Source of the DNA: Pullilachnospira_A gallistercoris
GTDB lineage: Bacteria > Bacillota > Clostridia > Lachnospirales > Lachnospiraceae
Direction: 5' to 3'
NCBI GenBank assembly: GCA_018712125.1
Contig: DVHM01000133.1
Coordinates: 1-60,269 of the forward strand
Length of the DNA stretch: 60,269 nucleotides
The position numbers and the translations under genes were made by a program. The notes beneath the pieces are model-generated. The model had not been told where the DNA came from, did not search any database, and saw only the letters and a list, made by a program, of their open reading frames with translations. Below are positions 50,258-58,931 of this stretch, piece by piece. The first letter of the stretch is position 1. The number at the start of each line of letters is the position of its first letter.

Positions 50258-50683
50258 ATGAGGAAATTGAGACAGATCAATGACGCGCTGCCGGGACTGA
50301 CAGGGGGGATTTTTTTATACGGAGCGCTGCTGCAGATTGTCGCTTCCGCTCTGGGGAGCGGCAGGCTCTACGACGCCGTTGGACTCTGGGCAGGCATTGG
50401 CTGCGCTGTCTATATGGGAATTCACATGGCGGTTACACTGCGGCGTTTTCTGGGAGAAGACAGCGGGACGCGCGGGGGCCGGGGCAGATTCCCGGCGGGG
50501 GTGGTTTTGCGCTACGCGGTGGTGCTCGGTGTGTTCGCGCTGCTTCTGGTTTTCCGTCTCGGAAATCCCGTTCTAGCCTTCTTTGGCGTCATGGGCCTGA
50601 AAGTGAGCGCATATCTTCAGCCGTTTTGGCACAGACTGTCTCCTGGAGATAAATGCGCGAAAGAGCAGGAGAAAGAGAGGTGA
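50258..50683 (+). CDS. atpI: AtpI-like small membrane protein
   Basis: A 141-residue protein with four membrane helices (LTGGIFLYGALLQIVASALG; AGIGCAVYMGIHMAVTL; VLRYAVVLGVFALLLVFRLG; ending PVLAFFGVMGLKVSAYLQPF), in the place of atpI. Homologues help assemble the c ring. Not highly conserved in sequence, so the call rests on position and topology. It ends 5 bp before atpB. Confidence 0.75.
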   Translation: MRKLRQINDALPGLTGGIFLYGALLQIVASALGSGRLYDAVGLWAGIGCAVYMGIHMAVTLRRFLGEDSGTRGGRGRFPAGVVLRYAVVLGVFALLLVFRLGNPVLAFFGVMGLKVSAYLQPFWHRLSPGDKCAKEQEKER

Positions 50684-50688
50684 CGGGG

Positions 50689-51414
50689 ATGGATTTTATG
50701 ATCCATGGGATTTACTCCTATGAATTTTTCGGGGAGACGGTCTGGATAACCACATCCCATGTATGCGTGCTGATCGTTCTGCTGGTTCTTCTGGGATTCG
50801 CCCTGGCGGCCAACCGGAAAATCCGGCGCGCGGCGAGGGAATTGTCCGACAGAGAGGCGCCGGGAGGAATGGTAAATTTTCTGGAACTGCTGGTGGAGAA
50901 ACTCGACGATATGGTGGAGCATGCCATGGGCATCCACGCGCCGGCCTTTGTAAACTATATCGGCACCGTGTTTCTCTTTCTCCTGTGTTCCAACGTATCC
51001 GGCCTCTTCGGTCTGCGGCCGCCCACGGCGGACTATGGCACTACCCTGGCATTGGCCCTGATGACGTTCGTGCTGATATGGACAGTGAGAATCCGGCATC
51101 AGCGCCCGGGGAGGATCTGGGGCGAACTCTGTTCGCCGCTGCCGTCCTGGCTTCCGCTGTGGGTTCCGGTCAATCTGATCAGCGAGCTGGCGATACCGAT
51201 CTCCCTGTCCTTGAGGCTGTTTGCCAACGTGCTGTCCGGGACCGTCATGCTTGCGCTGGTCTATGGGCTGCTCCGGGAGATCGCCTATGTATGGCCGGCT
51301 GCTCTTCACGCGTACTTTGACCTGTTTTCCGGGGCGATACAGACCTATGTCTTCTGTATGCTGACCATGACCTATATCGCCCGCTCTTATGGAGAGGAAG
51401 CACAGGAATCATAA
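50689..51414 (+). CDS. atpB: ATP synthase subunit a
   Basis: A 241-residue membrane protein with five or six helices. The essential Arg lies in SLRLFANVLSGTVMLALVYG, and the last helices have the usual FDLFSGAIQTYVFCMLTMTY. SD GAGAGG; the longer frame from 50653 is rejected. It forms the ion half-channels against the c ring. Confidence 0.92.
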   Translation: MDFMIHGIYSYEFFGETVWITTSHVCVLIVLLVLLGFALAANRKIRRAARELSDREAPGGMVNFLELLVEKLDDMVEHAMGIHAPAFVNYIGTVFLFLLCSNVSGLFGLRPPTADYGTTLALALMTFVLIWTVRIRHQRPGRIWGELCSPLPSWLPLWVPVNLISELAIPISLSLRLFANVLSGTVMLALVYGLLREIAYVWPAALHAYFDLFSGAIQTYVFCMLTMTYIARSYGEEAQES

Positions 51415-51432
51415 CATTCAGGAGGGAAGACA

Positions 51433-51687
51433 ATGAATATTTCAGGACAAGATCTGATTTTAGCCTGCTCCGCCATCGGCGCGGGGCTGGCAGTCATCGC
51501 GGGAATCGGCCCGGGAATCGGACAGGGCATTGCCGCCGGTCACGCGGCTGCGGCAGTGGGGCGGAATCCGGGCGCGCAGGGCAAAATCATGTCCACTATG
51601 CTTTTGGGACAGGCGGTAGCGGAGACCACCGGACTATACGGTTTGCTGGTCGCCATGCTGCTGCTGTTTGTACAGCCGCTGCTGTAG
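51433..51687 (+). CDS. atpE: ATP synthase subunit c with Na+-type ligand signature
   Basis: An 84-residue hairpin of two helices. The first helix has GIGPGIGQGIAAG with Gln31, the second LGQAVAETTGLYG with Val62, Glu64 and Thr65. In Na+-translocating c rings (e.g. Ilyobacter tartaricus) the coordinating set is Gln32, residue 63, Glu65 and Ser66; Q, V, E, T here fit, whereas H+ type rings usually lack the Gln and the hydroxyl after Glu. Loop RNP (GRNPGAQGKI) as usual. SD AGGAGG. Confidence 0.93.
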   Translation: MNISGQDLILACSAIGAGLAVIAGIGPGIGQGIAAGHAAAAVGRNPGAQGKIMSTMLLGQAVAETTGLYGLLVAMLLLFVQPLL

Positions 51688-51705
51688 GAAAGGACGGCGG
51701 GGACG

Positions 51706-52221
51706 ATGACGCGACTGTTTGATCTGGATATGCAGCTTGTCCATGATACGCTGCTGATGGCGCTGTCAGTCGGCGCGCTGTTTCTGGCGCTCTCCTATCT
51801 GCTGTTTGATCCCGTCCGGGCGCTGCTCGCCGACCGGCAGCAGCGGATCGCACAGGAGTTGGAAGGGGCAAAAGCGCAGATGGAGGAAGCCAGGGAGCGG
51901 CGCGCGGCGTACTGTCAGAAACTGCGGAGAGCTGATGAGGAGGCGGAGGAAATCCGCCGGAAGGCGAAAGAGGAGGCAAAGCGACAGAGGGATGCGATCC
52001 TGCAAAGAGCGAAGGAGGAGGCCGCGGAGGAGACGCGAAGGGCGCGGGAGCGTATACGCCGGGAACGGGAACAGGCTGAGGAACAGATTCGTCGGGAGAT
52101 TGTTTCCGTGGCGGCTGCCATGGCGGCGAAGGCGGCGGCGGTCCGGATGGATGCCGCACTGGAAGACCGGCTGCTGGATGAGGCGTTGCGGGAAATGGAG
52201 GCGGGCGCATGGAAGAGATAG
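51706..52221 (+). CDS. atpF: ATP synthase subunit b
   Basis: A 171-residue protein: one N-terminal helix (ALSVGALFLALSYLLFDPVR), then a very long charged coiled coil rich in Arg, Glu and Ala. It is the peripheral stalk. The Arg/Glu content and GC bias are extreme, probably due to helical coiled coil needs. ATG overlap of 13 bp with atpH. Confidence 0.9.
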   Translation: MTRLFDLDMQLVHDTLLMALSVGALFLALSYLLFDPVRALLADRQQRIAQELEGAKAQMEEARERRAAYCQKLRRADEEAEEIRRKAKEEAKRQRDAILQRAKEEAAEETRRARERIRREREQAEEQIRREIVSVAAAMAAKAAAVRMDAALEDRLLDEALREMEAGAWKR

Positions 52222-52775
52222 CGCAGCAGGCCTTCGGGGACGCACTTTTTTCTCTGGCTCTTGAGCGCAATCAGCTGAAAGTCTGGCGGAGGGAAGCGGA
52301 GGCTGTCGCAGAGATTCTGAAGAAAGAAGAGGCGTTTGTGGCGCTGGTTTCCGGACCCTGGCCGGAGAAAGAACTGCGGATAAAACTTCTCCGGGAGGTC
52401 TTTGGAGAACGCGTCAGCCCGGAATTGTTGGAATGGATGACGCTGTCGGCAGAGCAGGGCGTTTTTTGTCATATACAGGCTATGATCGGGCGATTTGTAC
52501 GAAAGGCGGACCGGCAGCTTCAGAAAGAGCAGGTCACGGTCACGGCGCCAGGAGAACTGAGTGTGGCGCAGAGGAAGCGGGTGGAGCGATGCCTGAACAG
52601 AAGCATCGGGGTCGCGCCGGAGGATATCCGGTACCGCAGGGACGCTTCTCTGATCGGAGGGATGACGGTCCGCATCGGGGATCAGGTGCTGGACGGCAGC
52701 GTGAGAACCAGGCTGCGCAGGATGAAGGAGGAGCTTCTGACATGGAATGGAAAGGCAGGGGAAGAGTCGCGGTGA
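52209..52775 (+). CDS. atpH: ATP synthase subunit delta
   Basis: A 188-residue OSCP/delta protein: N-terminal QQAFGDALFSLALERNQL, C-terminal LIGGMTVRIGDQVLDGSVRT, the conserved GGxxIRIGDxVxDGS signature. It joins F1 to the b stalk. The stop overlaps the atpA GTG start. Confidence 0.9.
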   Translation: MEEIAQQAFGDALFSLALERNQLKVWRREAEAVAEILKKEEAFVALVSGPWPEKELRIKLLREVFGERVSPELLEWMTLSAEQGVFCHIQAMIGRFVRKADRQLQKEQVTVTAPGELSVAQRKRVERCLNRSIGVAPEDIRYRRDASLIGGMTVRIGDQVLDGSVRTRLRRMKEELLTWNGKAGEESR

Positions 52776-54313
52776 AATTGCATCCGGAAGAAATCAGTGC
52801 GGTAATCAAAGAACGGATTCGGCAGTATGAAGAGACGCCGGAGATTCGCTGTATGGGAAGGGTGGTACAGACTGCGGACGGGATTGCCCGAATCTATGGA
52901 CTGAGGGAGTGCATGCTTGGCGAACTTCTGGAGTTCTCCGGGGGTGTGTACGGTATGGCGCTCAATCTGGAGGAGGATACGGTGGCGGCGGTGCTGCTGG
53001 GAGATCAGAGGCAGGTCAATGAGGGGGATAAGGTAAAAGGCACCGGACACAGCGTGGATGTACCCGTGGGGGACGGTCTTCTGGGACGGGTGGTAAATGC
53101 CCTGGGGCAGCCGGTGGACGAAAAGGGGCCGCTGCAGGCGGGACGCCGCCGCCCGGTGGAGCGGGAAGCCCATGGGGTGATGGACAGAAAATCGGTAAAC
53201 ACACCGCTGCAGACCGGGATCAAGGCCATCGATGCCATGGTACCCATCGGAAGAGGCCAGAGGGAACTGATTATCGGCGACCGCCAGACCGGGAAAACGG
53301 CCATTGCGCTGGATACCATCCTGCATCAGAAGGGACAGGGAGTAAAGTGCATCTACGTGGCAATCGGTCAGAAAGCTTCCACCGTGGCTCAACTCGTTCG
53401 GACACTGGAGGATTTCGGGGCGATGGAATATACGGCGGTGGTGGTTGCCGCTGCCGGGGAACCGGCTCCTCTTCAGTATCTGGCGCCCTTTGCCGGATGT
53501 GCCATGGGGGAGGAGTGGATGGAACAGGGCAAAGACGCGCTGATCGTCTACGATGATCTCAGCAGGCACGCAGCCGCGTACCGCACCATCTCCCTGCTGC
53601 TGCGGCGTCCCCCCGGAAGGGAAGCCTATCCGGGAGATGTGTTTTATCTCCACTCCCGGCTGCTGGAGCGGGCGGCCCGCCTGAAGGAGGAACTGGGAGG
53701 AGGATCCCTGACCGCGCTCCCGATCATCGAGACCCAGGCAGGAGATGTGTCCGCCTACATTCCCACCAACGTGATCTCCATCACGGACGGTCAGATTTAT
53801 CTGGAGACAGAGGCTTTTCACGGGGGAATCCGCCCGGCGGTGCACGCGGGCTTGTCGGTTTCCAGAGTCGGCGGCGCCGCCCAGATCAGTGCGATGAAGA
53901 AGATTGCCGCGCCCATCCGTACGGAGCTGGCCCGGTACCGGGAGCTGGCGGCTTTCGCGAGGTTCGGATCCGAGCTGGATGCGGACACCGCTGAAGAGCT
54001 CGGCAGAGGAGAGCGCATTTTGGAGGCGCTGAAACAGCCCCAGTACGCACCGGTTCCGGTGGAGTATCAGATTATGATTCTCTTTGGGGTGGTCAGGGGT
54101 CTGCTGCGGGACCTCCCGGTAAAAAAGATCGCTGATTTTCAGGAAGAGTTGTTTGCGTTCGTAGATCGGCGGTGTCCAAAACTGCCGGAAGAGATCAGAA
54201 GGACCGGCGAGCTTACCGAAACCGCGGAGCGCGAACTGGAGGATGCCGTGGCGGAATGTCTGGCGCGCTTTGGCGCAAGCGACAGCAAGGAGAGAGAGGA
54301 GGAGCGGACATGA
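52772..54313 (+). CDS. atpA: ATP synthase subunit alpha
   Basis: A 513-residue subunit. The P-loop GDRQTGKT falls at 169-176 when translation starts at GTG 52772, the same numbering as in E. coli alpha, and the N-terminus then reads MKLHPEEISAVIKERIRQYE, typical of alpha; the ATG at 52742 would add ten residues. SISDGQIYLE-like VISITDGQIYLE and ISVSRVG-like LSVSRVGGAAQ are present. Non-catalytic nucleotide sites. Confidence 0.94.
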   Translation: MKLHPEEISAVIKERIRQYEETPEIRCMGRVVQTADGIARIYGLRECMLGELLEFSGGVYGMALNLEEDTVAAVLLGDQRQVNEGDKVKGTGHSVDVPVGDGLLGRVVNALGQPVDEKGPLQAGRRRPVEREAHGVMDRKSVNTPLQTGIKAIDAMVPIGRGQRELIIGDRQTGKTAIALDTILHQKGQGVKCIYVAIGQKASTVAQLVRTLEDFGAMEYTAVVVAAAGEPAPLQYLAPFAGCAMGEEWMEQGKDALIVYDDLSRHAAAYRTISLLLRRPPGREAYPGDVFYLHSRLLERAARLKEELGGGSLTALPIIETQAGDVSAYIPTNVISITDGQIYLETEAFHGGIRPAVHAGLSVSRVGGAAQISAMKKIAAPIRTELARYRELAAFARFGSELDADTAEELGRGERILEALKQPQYAPVPVEYQIMILFGVVRGLLRDLPVKKIADFQEELFAFVDRRCPKLPEEIRRTGELTETAERELEDAVAECLARFGASDSKEREEERT

Positions 54314-55140
54314 TTTCCATGCGGGAGATGGCGAGAAGAAAGAAGGGAATTGAGGCTATCTGTCAGATGGCAAAAGCCATGCGGCTGGTATCCACAGTCC
54401 GTTTCCAGCAGCTTCGTGACAGGGCGGAGAAGGCGGAGCGCTCCTTCGATCTGCTCCGGAGGACAATGGCTGATCTCGCGGAGGCAGTGGAACAGACGCA
54501 TCCGTACCTGGACGGCGGAAAGACAGCAGCCCGGGGAGCTGTTTTCATCACAGCGGATCGGGGAATGGCGGGAGGTTACACCACTGCCCTGATCCGCTGC
54601 CTGGCAAAGGAGGGCTGGAGTCCGGAGAGGAGCAGACTCTGGACGGTGGGGAAAAAGGGGGCTGTATTGCTGTCCCGCCGTGGTTTTGAGATTTCGGGAG
54701 CCCCCTCGAACGGGATGCGTCCGTGGGAGACAGCGGACGCCCTCGCCGGGAAACTGCTCGGAGCTTACCGGGCTGGGGAGATCGGAGAGATCCATCTGTT
54801 TTTTACCCGTCTGGGCAGGGGGATGGGACTGGAACAGAAAAGCATCCGGTTACTTCCACTGGAGAAATCGAAAAGCGTGTCGGCGCAGGAACCGCCCATG
54901 AACTTTGAACCTTCCTCTGAGGAGGTGCTGGAAATGCTTGTCCCGGAATATCTGAGGCACATGATCCATGGAGGAATTCTCATGAGCCAGGCGGCAGAGA
55001 ACCGGGCCCGGATGGAGGCAATGGACGCGGCGGAGCGAAACGCGCAGGATATGCTGGATGATCTCACTTTACAGTTTAACCGGGCCCGTCAGGGGGCCAT
55101 TACCCGGGAATTGACGGAGATGGTGGCCGGGGATCTTTGA
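54310..55140 (+). CDS. atpG: ATP synthase subunit gamma
   Basis: A 276-residue rotor subunit: N-terminal MISMREMARRKKGIEAICQM and KAMRLVSTVRFQQLRDRAEK, C-terminal AMDAAERNAQDMLDDLTLQF and NRARQGAITRELTEMVAG, all expected. The middle region diverges from model species. ATGA overlap with atpA. Confidence 0.92.
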   Translation: MISMREMARRKKGIEAICQMAKAMRLVSTVRFQQLRDRAEKAERSFDLLRRTMADLAEAVEQTHPYLDGGKTAARGAVFITADRGMAGGYTTALIRCLAKEGWSPERSRLWTVGKKGAVLLSRRGFEISGAPSNGMRPWETADALAGKLLGAYRAGEIGEIHLFFTRLGRGMGLEQKSIRLLPLEKSKSVSAQEPPMNFEPSSEEVLEMLVPEYLRHMIHGGILMSQAAENRARMEAMDAAERNAQDMLDDLTLQFNRARQGAITRELTEMVAGDL

Positions 55141-55157
55141 GAAGGAGCGTGAAAGTG

Positions 55158-56549
55158 ATGAAGAGTGCATCTGTGGGAGAAATCATCCGAATCATCGGGG
55201 CGGTACTGGACATTCGCTTTCCCGGTGGACAGCTTCCGGAAATCGGGGATGCTGTCACTGTCCTGGGAGCTGACGGGAGAAGTCTGACAGCGGAAGCCGC
55301 TCAACAGCTGGGCGATGATACGGTGCGGTGTGTAGCGCTCGGCGCCACCGAAGGACTGCGCCGGGGGATGCGGGCTGTGGCGGCGGGCGGTCCGCTGGAG
55401 GTTCCGGTGGGGCCGCAGACCCTGGGGAGAATTTTCAATGTGCTGGGCGAACCGGTGGACGGGGGTAAGATGCCCGAGGGAGCGCCCCGTCTGCCTATTC
55501 ACAGGCAGCCTCCGGCGTTTGCCGACCAGGCGGAGACGACGGAGATTCTGGAGACCGGCATCAAGGTGGTGGATCTCCTGTGCCCTTACCAAAAGGGCGG
55601 AAAAATCGGCCTTTTCGGGGGTGCCGGTGTGGGAAAAACGGTGCTGATTCAGGAACTGATTCACAATATCGCTACCAGGCACGGCGGCTGTTCCGTGTTT
55701 ACCGGCGTGGGGGAGCGCACCCGGGAAGGAAACGACCTCTACTATGAGATGAAGGCTTCGGGGGTGCTGGAGAAGACCTGCATGGTGTTCGGACAGATGA
55801 ACGAGCCGCCCGGCGCCAGAATGCGGGCCGCCTTTACCGGTTTGACCATGGCGGAATATTTCCGGGATACAGAACAGTCGGATGTGCTGCTGTTTATCGA
55901 CAATATTTTCCGCTTTATCCAGGCCGGAGCGGAGGTCTCCGCGCTGTTGGGCCGTATGCCCTCCGCAGTGGGATATCAGCCGACCCTTCAGACGGAGATG
56001 GGGGCTCTGCAGGAGCGCATCACTTCCACAAAGGAGGGATCCATCACCTCGGTGCAGGCGGTCTATGTGCCGGCGGACGATCTGACAGATCCCGCCCCGG
56101 CCACCACCTTCGCCCATCTGGATGCCACCACTGTGCTGGAACGATCCATTGCGGAACTGGGCATTTACCCGGCAGTGGACCCGCTGAATGTGTCGTCCAG
56201 GATGCTGACAGAGCAGATTGTGGGGAAGGAGCATTTTGAGACAGCCCGGGGCGTGCAGGAAATTCTGGAGAGGTACCGGGAACTGCAGGATATCATCGCC
56301 ATTCTGGGCATGGACGAGCTGTCGGAGGAGGATCGGCTGACGGTCAGCCGGGCCAGAAAGATTCAGCGGTTTTTCTCCCAGCCCTTTTTCTCCGCCTCCC
56401 AGTTTACCGGGATGGAGGGCAGGTATGTGCCCAGGGCGGAGACCGTGAAGGGATTCGCGGGGATACTGGAAGGGAGGTACGATGATCTTCCCGAAAATCT
56501 GTTTTACAATGCGGGAACCATTGCGGAGGTGGAGGCCCGGGCAAAGTGA
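55158..56549 (+). CDS. atpD: ATP synthase subunit beta
   Basis: A 463-residue catalytic subunit: P-loop GGAGVGKT at 154-161, GVGERTREGNDLYYEM (catalytic Glu in the GER motif), DVLLFIDNIFRFIQAGAEVS and ALLGRMPSAVGYQPTLQTEM. The ATG at 55158 with AAGGAG is chosen over the TTG/GTG alternatives at 55137-55155. Makes ATP at three sites. Confidence 0.95.
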   Translation: MKSASVGEIIRIIGAVLDIRFPGGQLPEIGDAVTVLGADGRSLTAEAAQQLGDDTVRCVALGATEGLRRGMRAVAAGGPLEVPVGPQTLGRIFNVLGEPVDGGKMPEGAPRLPIHRQPPAFADQAETTEILETGIKVVDLLCPYQKGGKIGLFGGAGVGKTVLIQELIHNIATRHGGCSVFTGVGERTREGNDLYYEMKASGVLEKTCMVFGQMNEPPGARMRAAFTGLTMAEYFRDTEQSDVLLFIDNIFRFIQAGAEVSALLGRMPSAVGYQPTLQTEMGALQERITSTKEGSITSVQAVYVPADDLTDPAPATTFAHLDATTVLERSIAELGIYPAVDPLNVSSRMLTEQIVGKEHFETARGVQEILERYRELQDIIAILGMDELSEEDRLTVSRARKIQRFFSQPFFSASQFTGMEGRYVPRAETVKGFAGILEGRYDDLPENLFYNAGTIAEVEARAK

Positions 56550-56558
56550 GGTGGCGCG

Positions 56559-56822
56559 ATGGAAGAGGAAATGATGCTGAAAATCATGACCTGTGACGGA
56601 ATCTTTTATGAGGGCGGCGTGCGCATGGTGGAATTTCCCTCCACAGAAGGGCATTTGGGAGTGCAGAGAGGCCATATGCCGCTGACGGTTCTTCTGACCC
56701 GGGGCCAGATCCGTTTTCGGGAGGGGAAGGGGATCAGAAAAGCCGGGGTGGAGAAAGGCTTTGCGGTTATTGACGCAGAACAGACAATGATATGGACACG
56801 TGCGGCTTCCTGGCTGTCATAG
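56559..56822 (+). CDS. atpC: ATP synthase subunit epsilon, without the C-terminal helical domain
   Basis: An 87-residue protein with only the N-terminal beta-sandwich (MLKIMTCDGIFYEGGVRMVE, EGHLGVQRGHMPLTVLLTRG, VEKGFAVIDAEQTMIWTRAA). Usual epsilon is about 130-140 residues with two C-terminal helices that inhibit ATP hydrolysis. No frame after the stop resumes those helices, so the truncation is not a simple frameshift; Chlorobium epsilon is a known natural example of this short form. Last gene of the operon. Confidence 0.9.
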   Translation: MEEEMMLKIMTCDGIFYEGGVRMVEFPSTEGHLGVQRGHMPLTVLLTRGQIRFREGKGIRKAGVEKGFAVIDAEQTMIWTRAASWLS

Positions 56823-56878
56823 GCGCCGGCGCTGTATGGGAAACGGGGATGTATATGGCGCCAGATGTTTAATACCAC

Positions 56879-56907
56879 TTTACGTTTCGGATATTTTGCG
56901 ATAATAT
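56879..56907 (+). promoter_or_regulatory. Promoter of the DUF6020 gene
   Basis: TTTACG (56879-56884), 17-bp spacer, TAATAT (56902-56907). Confidence 0.45.
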
Positions 56908-56957
56908 AAGAACACCTATGCAAAAATCTGAGACAGAGAAAGGGTTCGAAAGATATT

Positions 56958-58931
56958 ATGAGAAGCGTTGTTGAGAGGCTGGATAAGAAGGCCTGTCTGT
57001 TTGCTGTTTTTCTGGGCGTGGTGTGCAGTGTGGGCCTGTTCTGTTCTCTCACGGCGGAGATTACCGGCGACAACAGCCCGGGAATCCTGTGGAAGAACGA
57101 TGTGATGGTGTTTGCGCGGACGCTTTACTACTCTCTCTCCGCTGACCGTCTGCGGACGGGGCTGACAGCTTTTGCCGCGGCGGTGCTCATATATGTGGCC
57201 GGCAGATGCAGCCGTACAGGGAAAGAGAAAATTTCGGCTCTGGCGTTCGGGGTAATTTTTGCTGTGGCGCAGCTGATTGCCCAGAGCTATAAGAATGCGG
57301 ACAGCTGGAATCTGCTCCTCGACACACCGGTCAATATCTGCCGGGCGCTTCTGCGGGGAACGGCCTATGTGATTCTCTTTTACTATCTCACGGCGATTAT
57401 CCGGGAATTTGCCGGACAGATTCTGGAGCAGAGGACCAGAGAACGGAGGATTCCCGCCCGGAAGATCTTTTTCGCGACCGTGGCGCTGCTGTTCCTCTGC
57501 TGGCTGCCCTATCTGGTCATTTTTTATCCGGGAACCGGCAATGAGGATACTGTCATCCAGATGATGGAATACTATAAGATTCCCAGCTATATCCAGACCA
57601 TGTCGCCCATGCCGGACGGTTTTACCTACATGACCAACCACCATCCCTATCTGCTGACGCTGCTGTTTGGAGCTTTCTTTGATCTGGGGCTGGCGCTGGG
57701 AGATATCCGGATCGGCATCGCGGTCTACACGGTGCTGCACATGCTCTTTCAGGCGTCGGTCTTTGCGGGATGTCTGCAGTATCTGCGCCGGGTGGGAGTG
57801 CGGGAGAAACGCGTGCGTGCTATTACCCTTCTGCTGATGCTGCTGCCCATCTTTCCGCTGTACGCCATCTGTATGGTAAAGGATACCATCTATTCGGCTT
57901 TCTGTCTGATCTGTATCCTGATGCTCTACGAGATGGCCAGGACAAAGGGAAAGGTTCTGGAGTCGCTGAAATTTGACCTGATCTTCGGAGTGATCGCCCT
58001 TCTGATGATCCTGACGAAGGTGTTCGCGATGTACATCCTGATTCTGGTTGGCATCGGGATGATGATCGTATACCGCAGACATCTGCTGCGGGTGGCAGTC
58101 ATGGTTTTTGTGCCGGTGCTTCTGTACCAGGGCGTGTTTCTGCAGATTGTGCTTCCCGCCTGCAATGTGGCGCCGGGGGGAAAGCAGGAAGCGCTCTCGG
58201 TGTTCTTTCAGCAGACGGCCCGGTATGTGACCGAGTACGGCGATGAGGTTACAGAGGCGGAGCGGGAGGCGATTGACGCGATTCTCCCCTATGATGAACT
58301 GGAGGGGCTGTACAACCCGCAGCTCTGCGATCCGGTCAAACGGGAGTTCCGTCAGGATTCCACTTCAGAGGAACTGACAGAATATTTCAAGGTGTGGTTC
58401 GAGATGTTCCGGAAACATCCGGACGTGTATGTGGAGGCTTTCCTGAACAATACTTATCAATATTATGATATCAACAAGCAGTCGGATCTGGAGTATTACC
58501 GTTTCGACGAGTTCCTTCAGGAGGAGGATGAAGAGGGAGAGTACACGGCTCTCTATGTAAGGCATCCGAAAAGCTTTGAGACGGCCCGCTATGTGATACA
58601 CCAGGTGGTGCTGGCGATCCAGAAGACGCCGCTGCTCAATATTTTTACATCTCTGGGGATGCTGCCCTGGATTATGATATTCTTTCTCCTCTATAATCTG
58701 TGGAGGGGAAGGAGAAGGGATCTGGCCCTTCTGGCGATTCCGTTTCTGACTATCGCGGTCTGCCTGGTGTCGCCGGACAACGGCAATTCCAGATATGTGA
58801 TGCCGATGTTTTACCTGCTCCCGTTCCTGTTTGTCCTGGAACTGCTTCCGGGAAGGGATGAACGGGAAGACGAGCGGGAAATACTGCCTGTGGAGATAAA
58901 GTCTATGGAAGAGGAAGGAGAACGAATATGA
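56958..58931 (+). CDS. DUF6020 family membrane protein (possible GT-C-like glycosyltransferase)
   Basis: A 657-residue protein with about 12 membrane helices and one large outer loop (about 395-545, acidic and Tyr-rich). WLPYLVIFYPGTGNEDTVIQ and the acidic/His-rich loop TNHHPYLLTLLFGAFFD after an early helix resemble lipid-linked-sugar glycosyltransferases (GT-C). Family DUF6020 has no established function. The stop overlaps the SAM hydrolase start. SD is weak (GAAAG). Confidence 0.75.
   Translation: MRSVVERLDKKACLFAVFLGVVCSVGLFCSLTAEITGDNSPGILWKNDVMVFARTLYYSLSADRLRTGLTAFAAAVLIYVAGRCSRTGKEKISALAFGVIFAVAQLIAQSYKNADSWNLLLDTPVNICRALLRGTAYVILFYYLTAIIREFAGQILEQRTRERRIPARKIFFATVALLFLCWLPYLVIFYPGTGNEDTVIQMMEYYKIPSYIQTMSPMPDGFTYMTNHHPYLLTLLFGAFFDLGLALGDIRIGIAVYTVLHMLFQASVFAGCLQYLRRVGVREKRVRAITLLLMLLPIFPLYAICMVKDTIYSAFCLICILMLYEMARTKGKVLESLKFDLIFGVIALLMILTKVFAMYILILVGIGMMIVYRRHLLRVAVMVFVPVLLYQGVFLQIVLPACNVAPGGKQEALSVFFQQTARYVTEYGDEVTEAEREAIDAILPYDELEGLYNPQLCDPVKREFRQDSTSEELTEYFKVWFEMFRKHPDVYVEAFLNNTYQYYDINKQSDLEYYRFDEFLQEEDEEGEYTALYVRHPKSFETARYVIHQVVLAIQKTPLLNIFTSLGMLPWIMIFFLLYNLWRGRRRDLALLAIPFLTIAVCLVSPDNGNSRYVMPMFYLLPFLFVLELLPGRDEREDEREILPVEIKSMEEEGERI

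Noticed and set aside
51433..56822. N-type (Na+-transporting alternative) ATPase operon
   Set aside because: Gene order is the standard I-B-E-F-H-A-G-D-C with delta present, not the D-C-Q-R-B-E-F-A-G order of N-ATPases.
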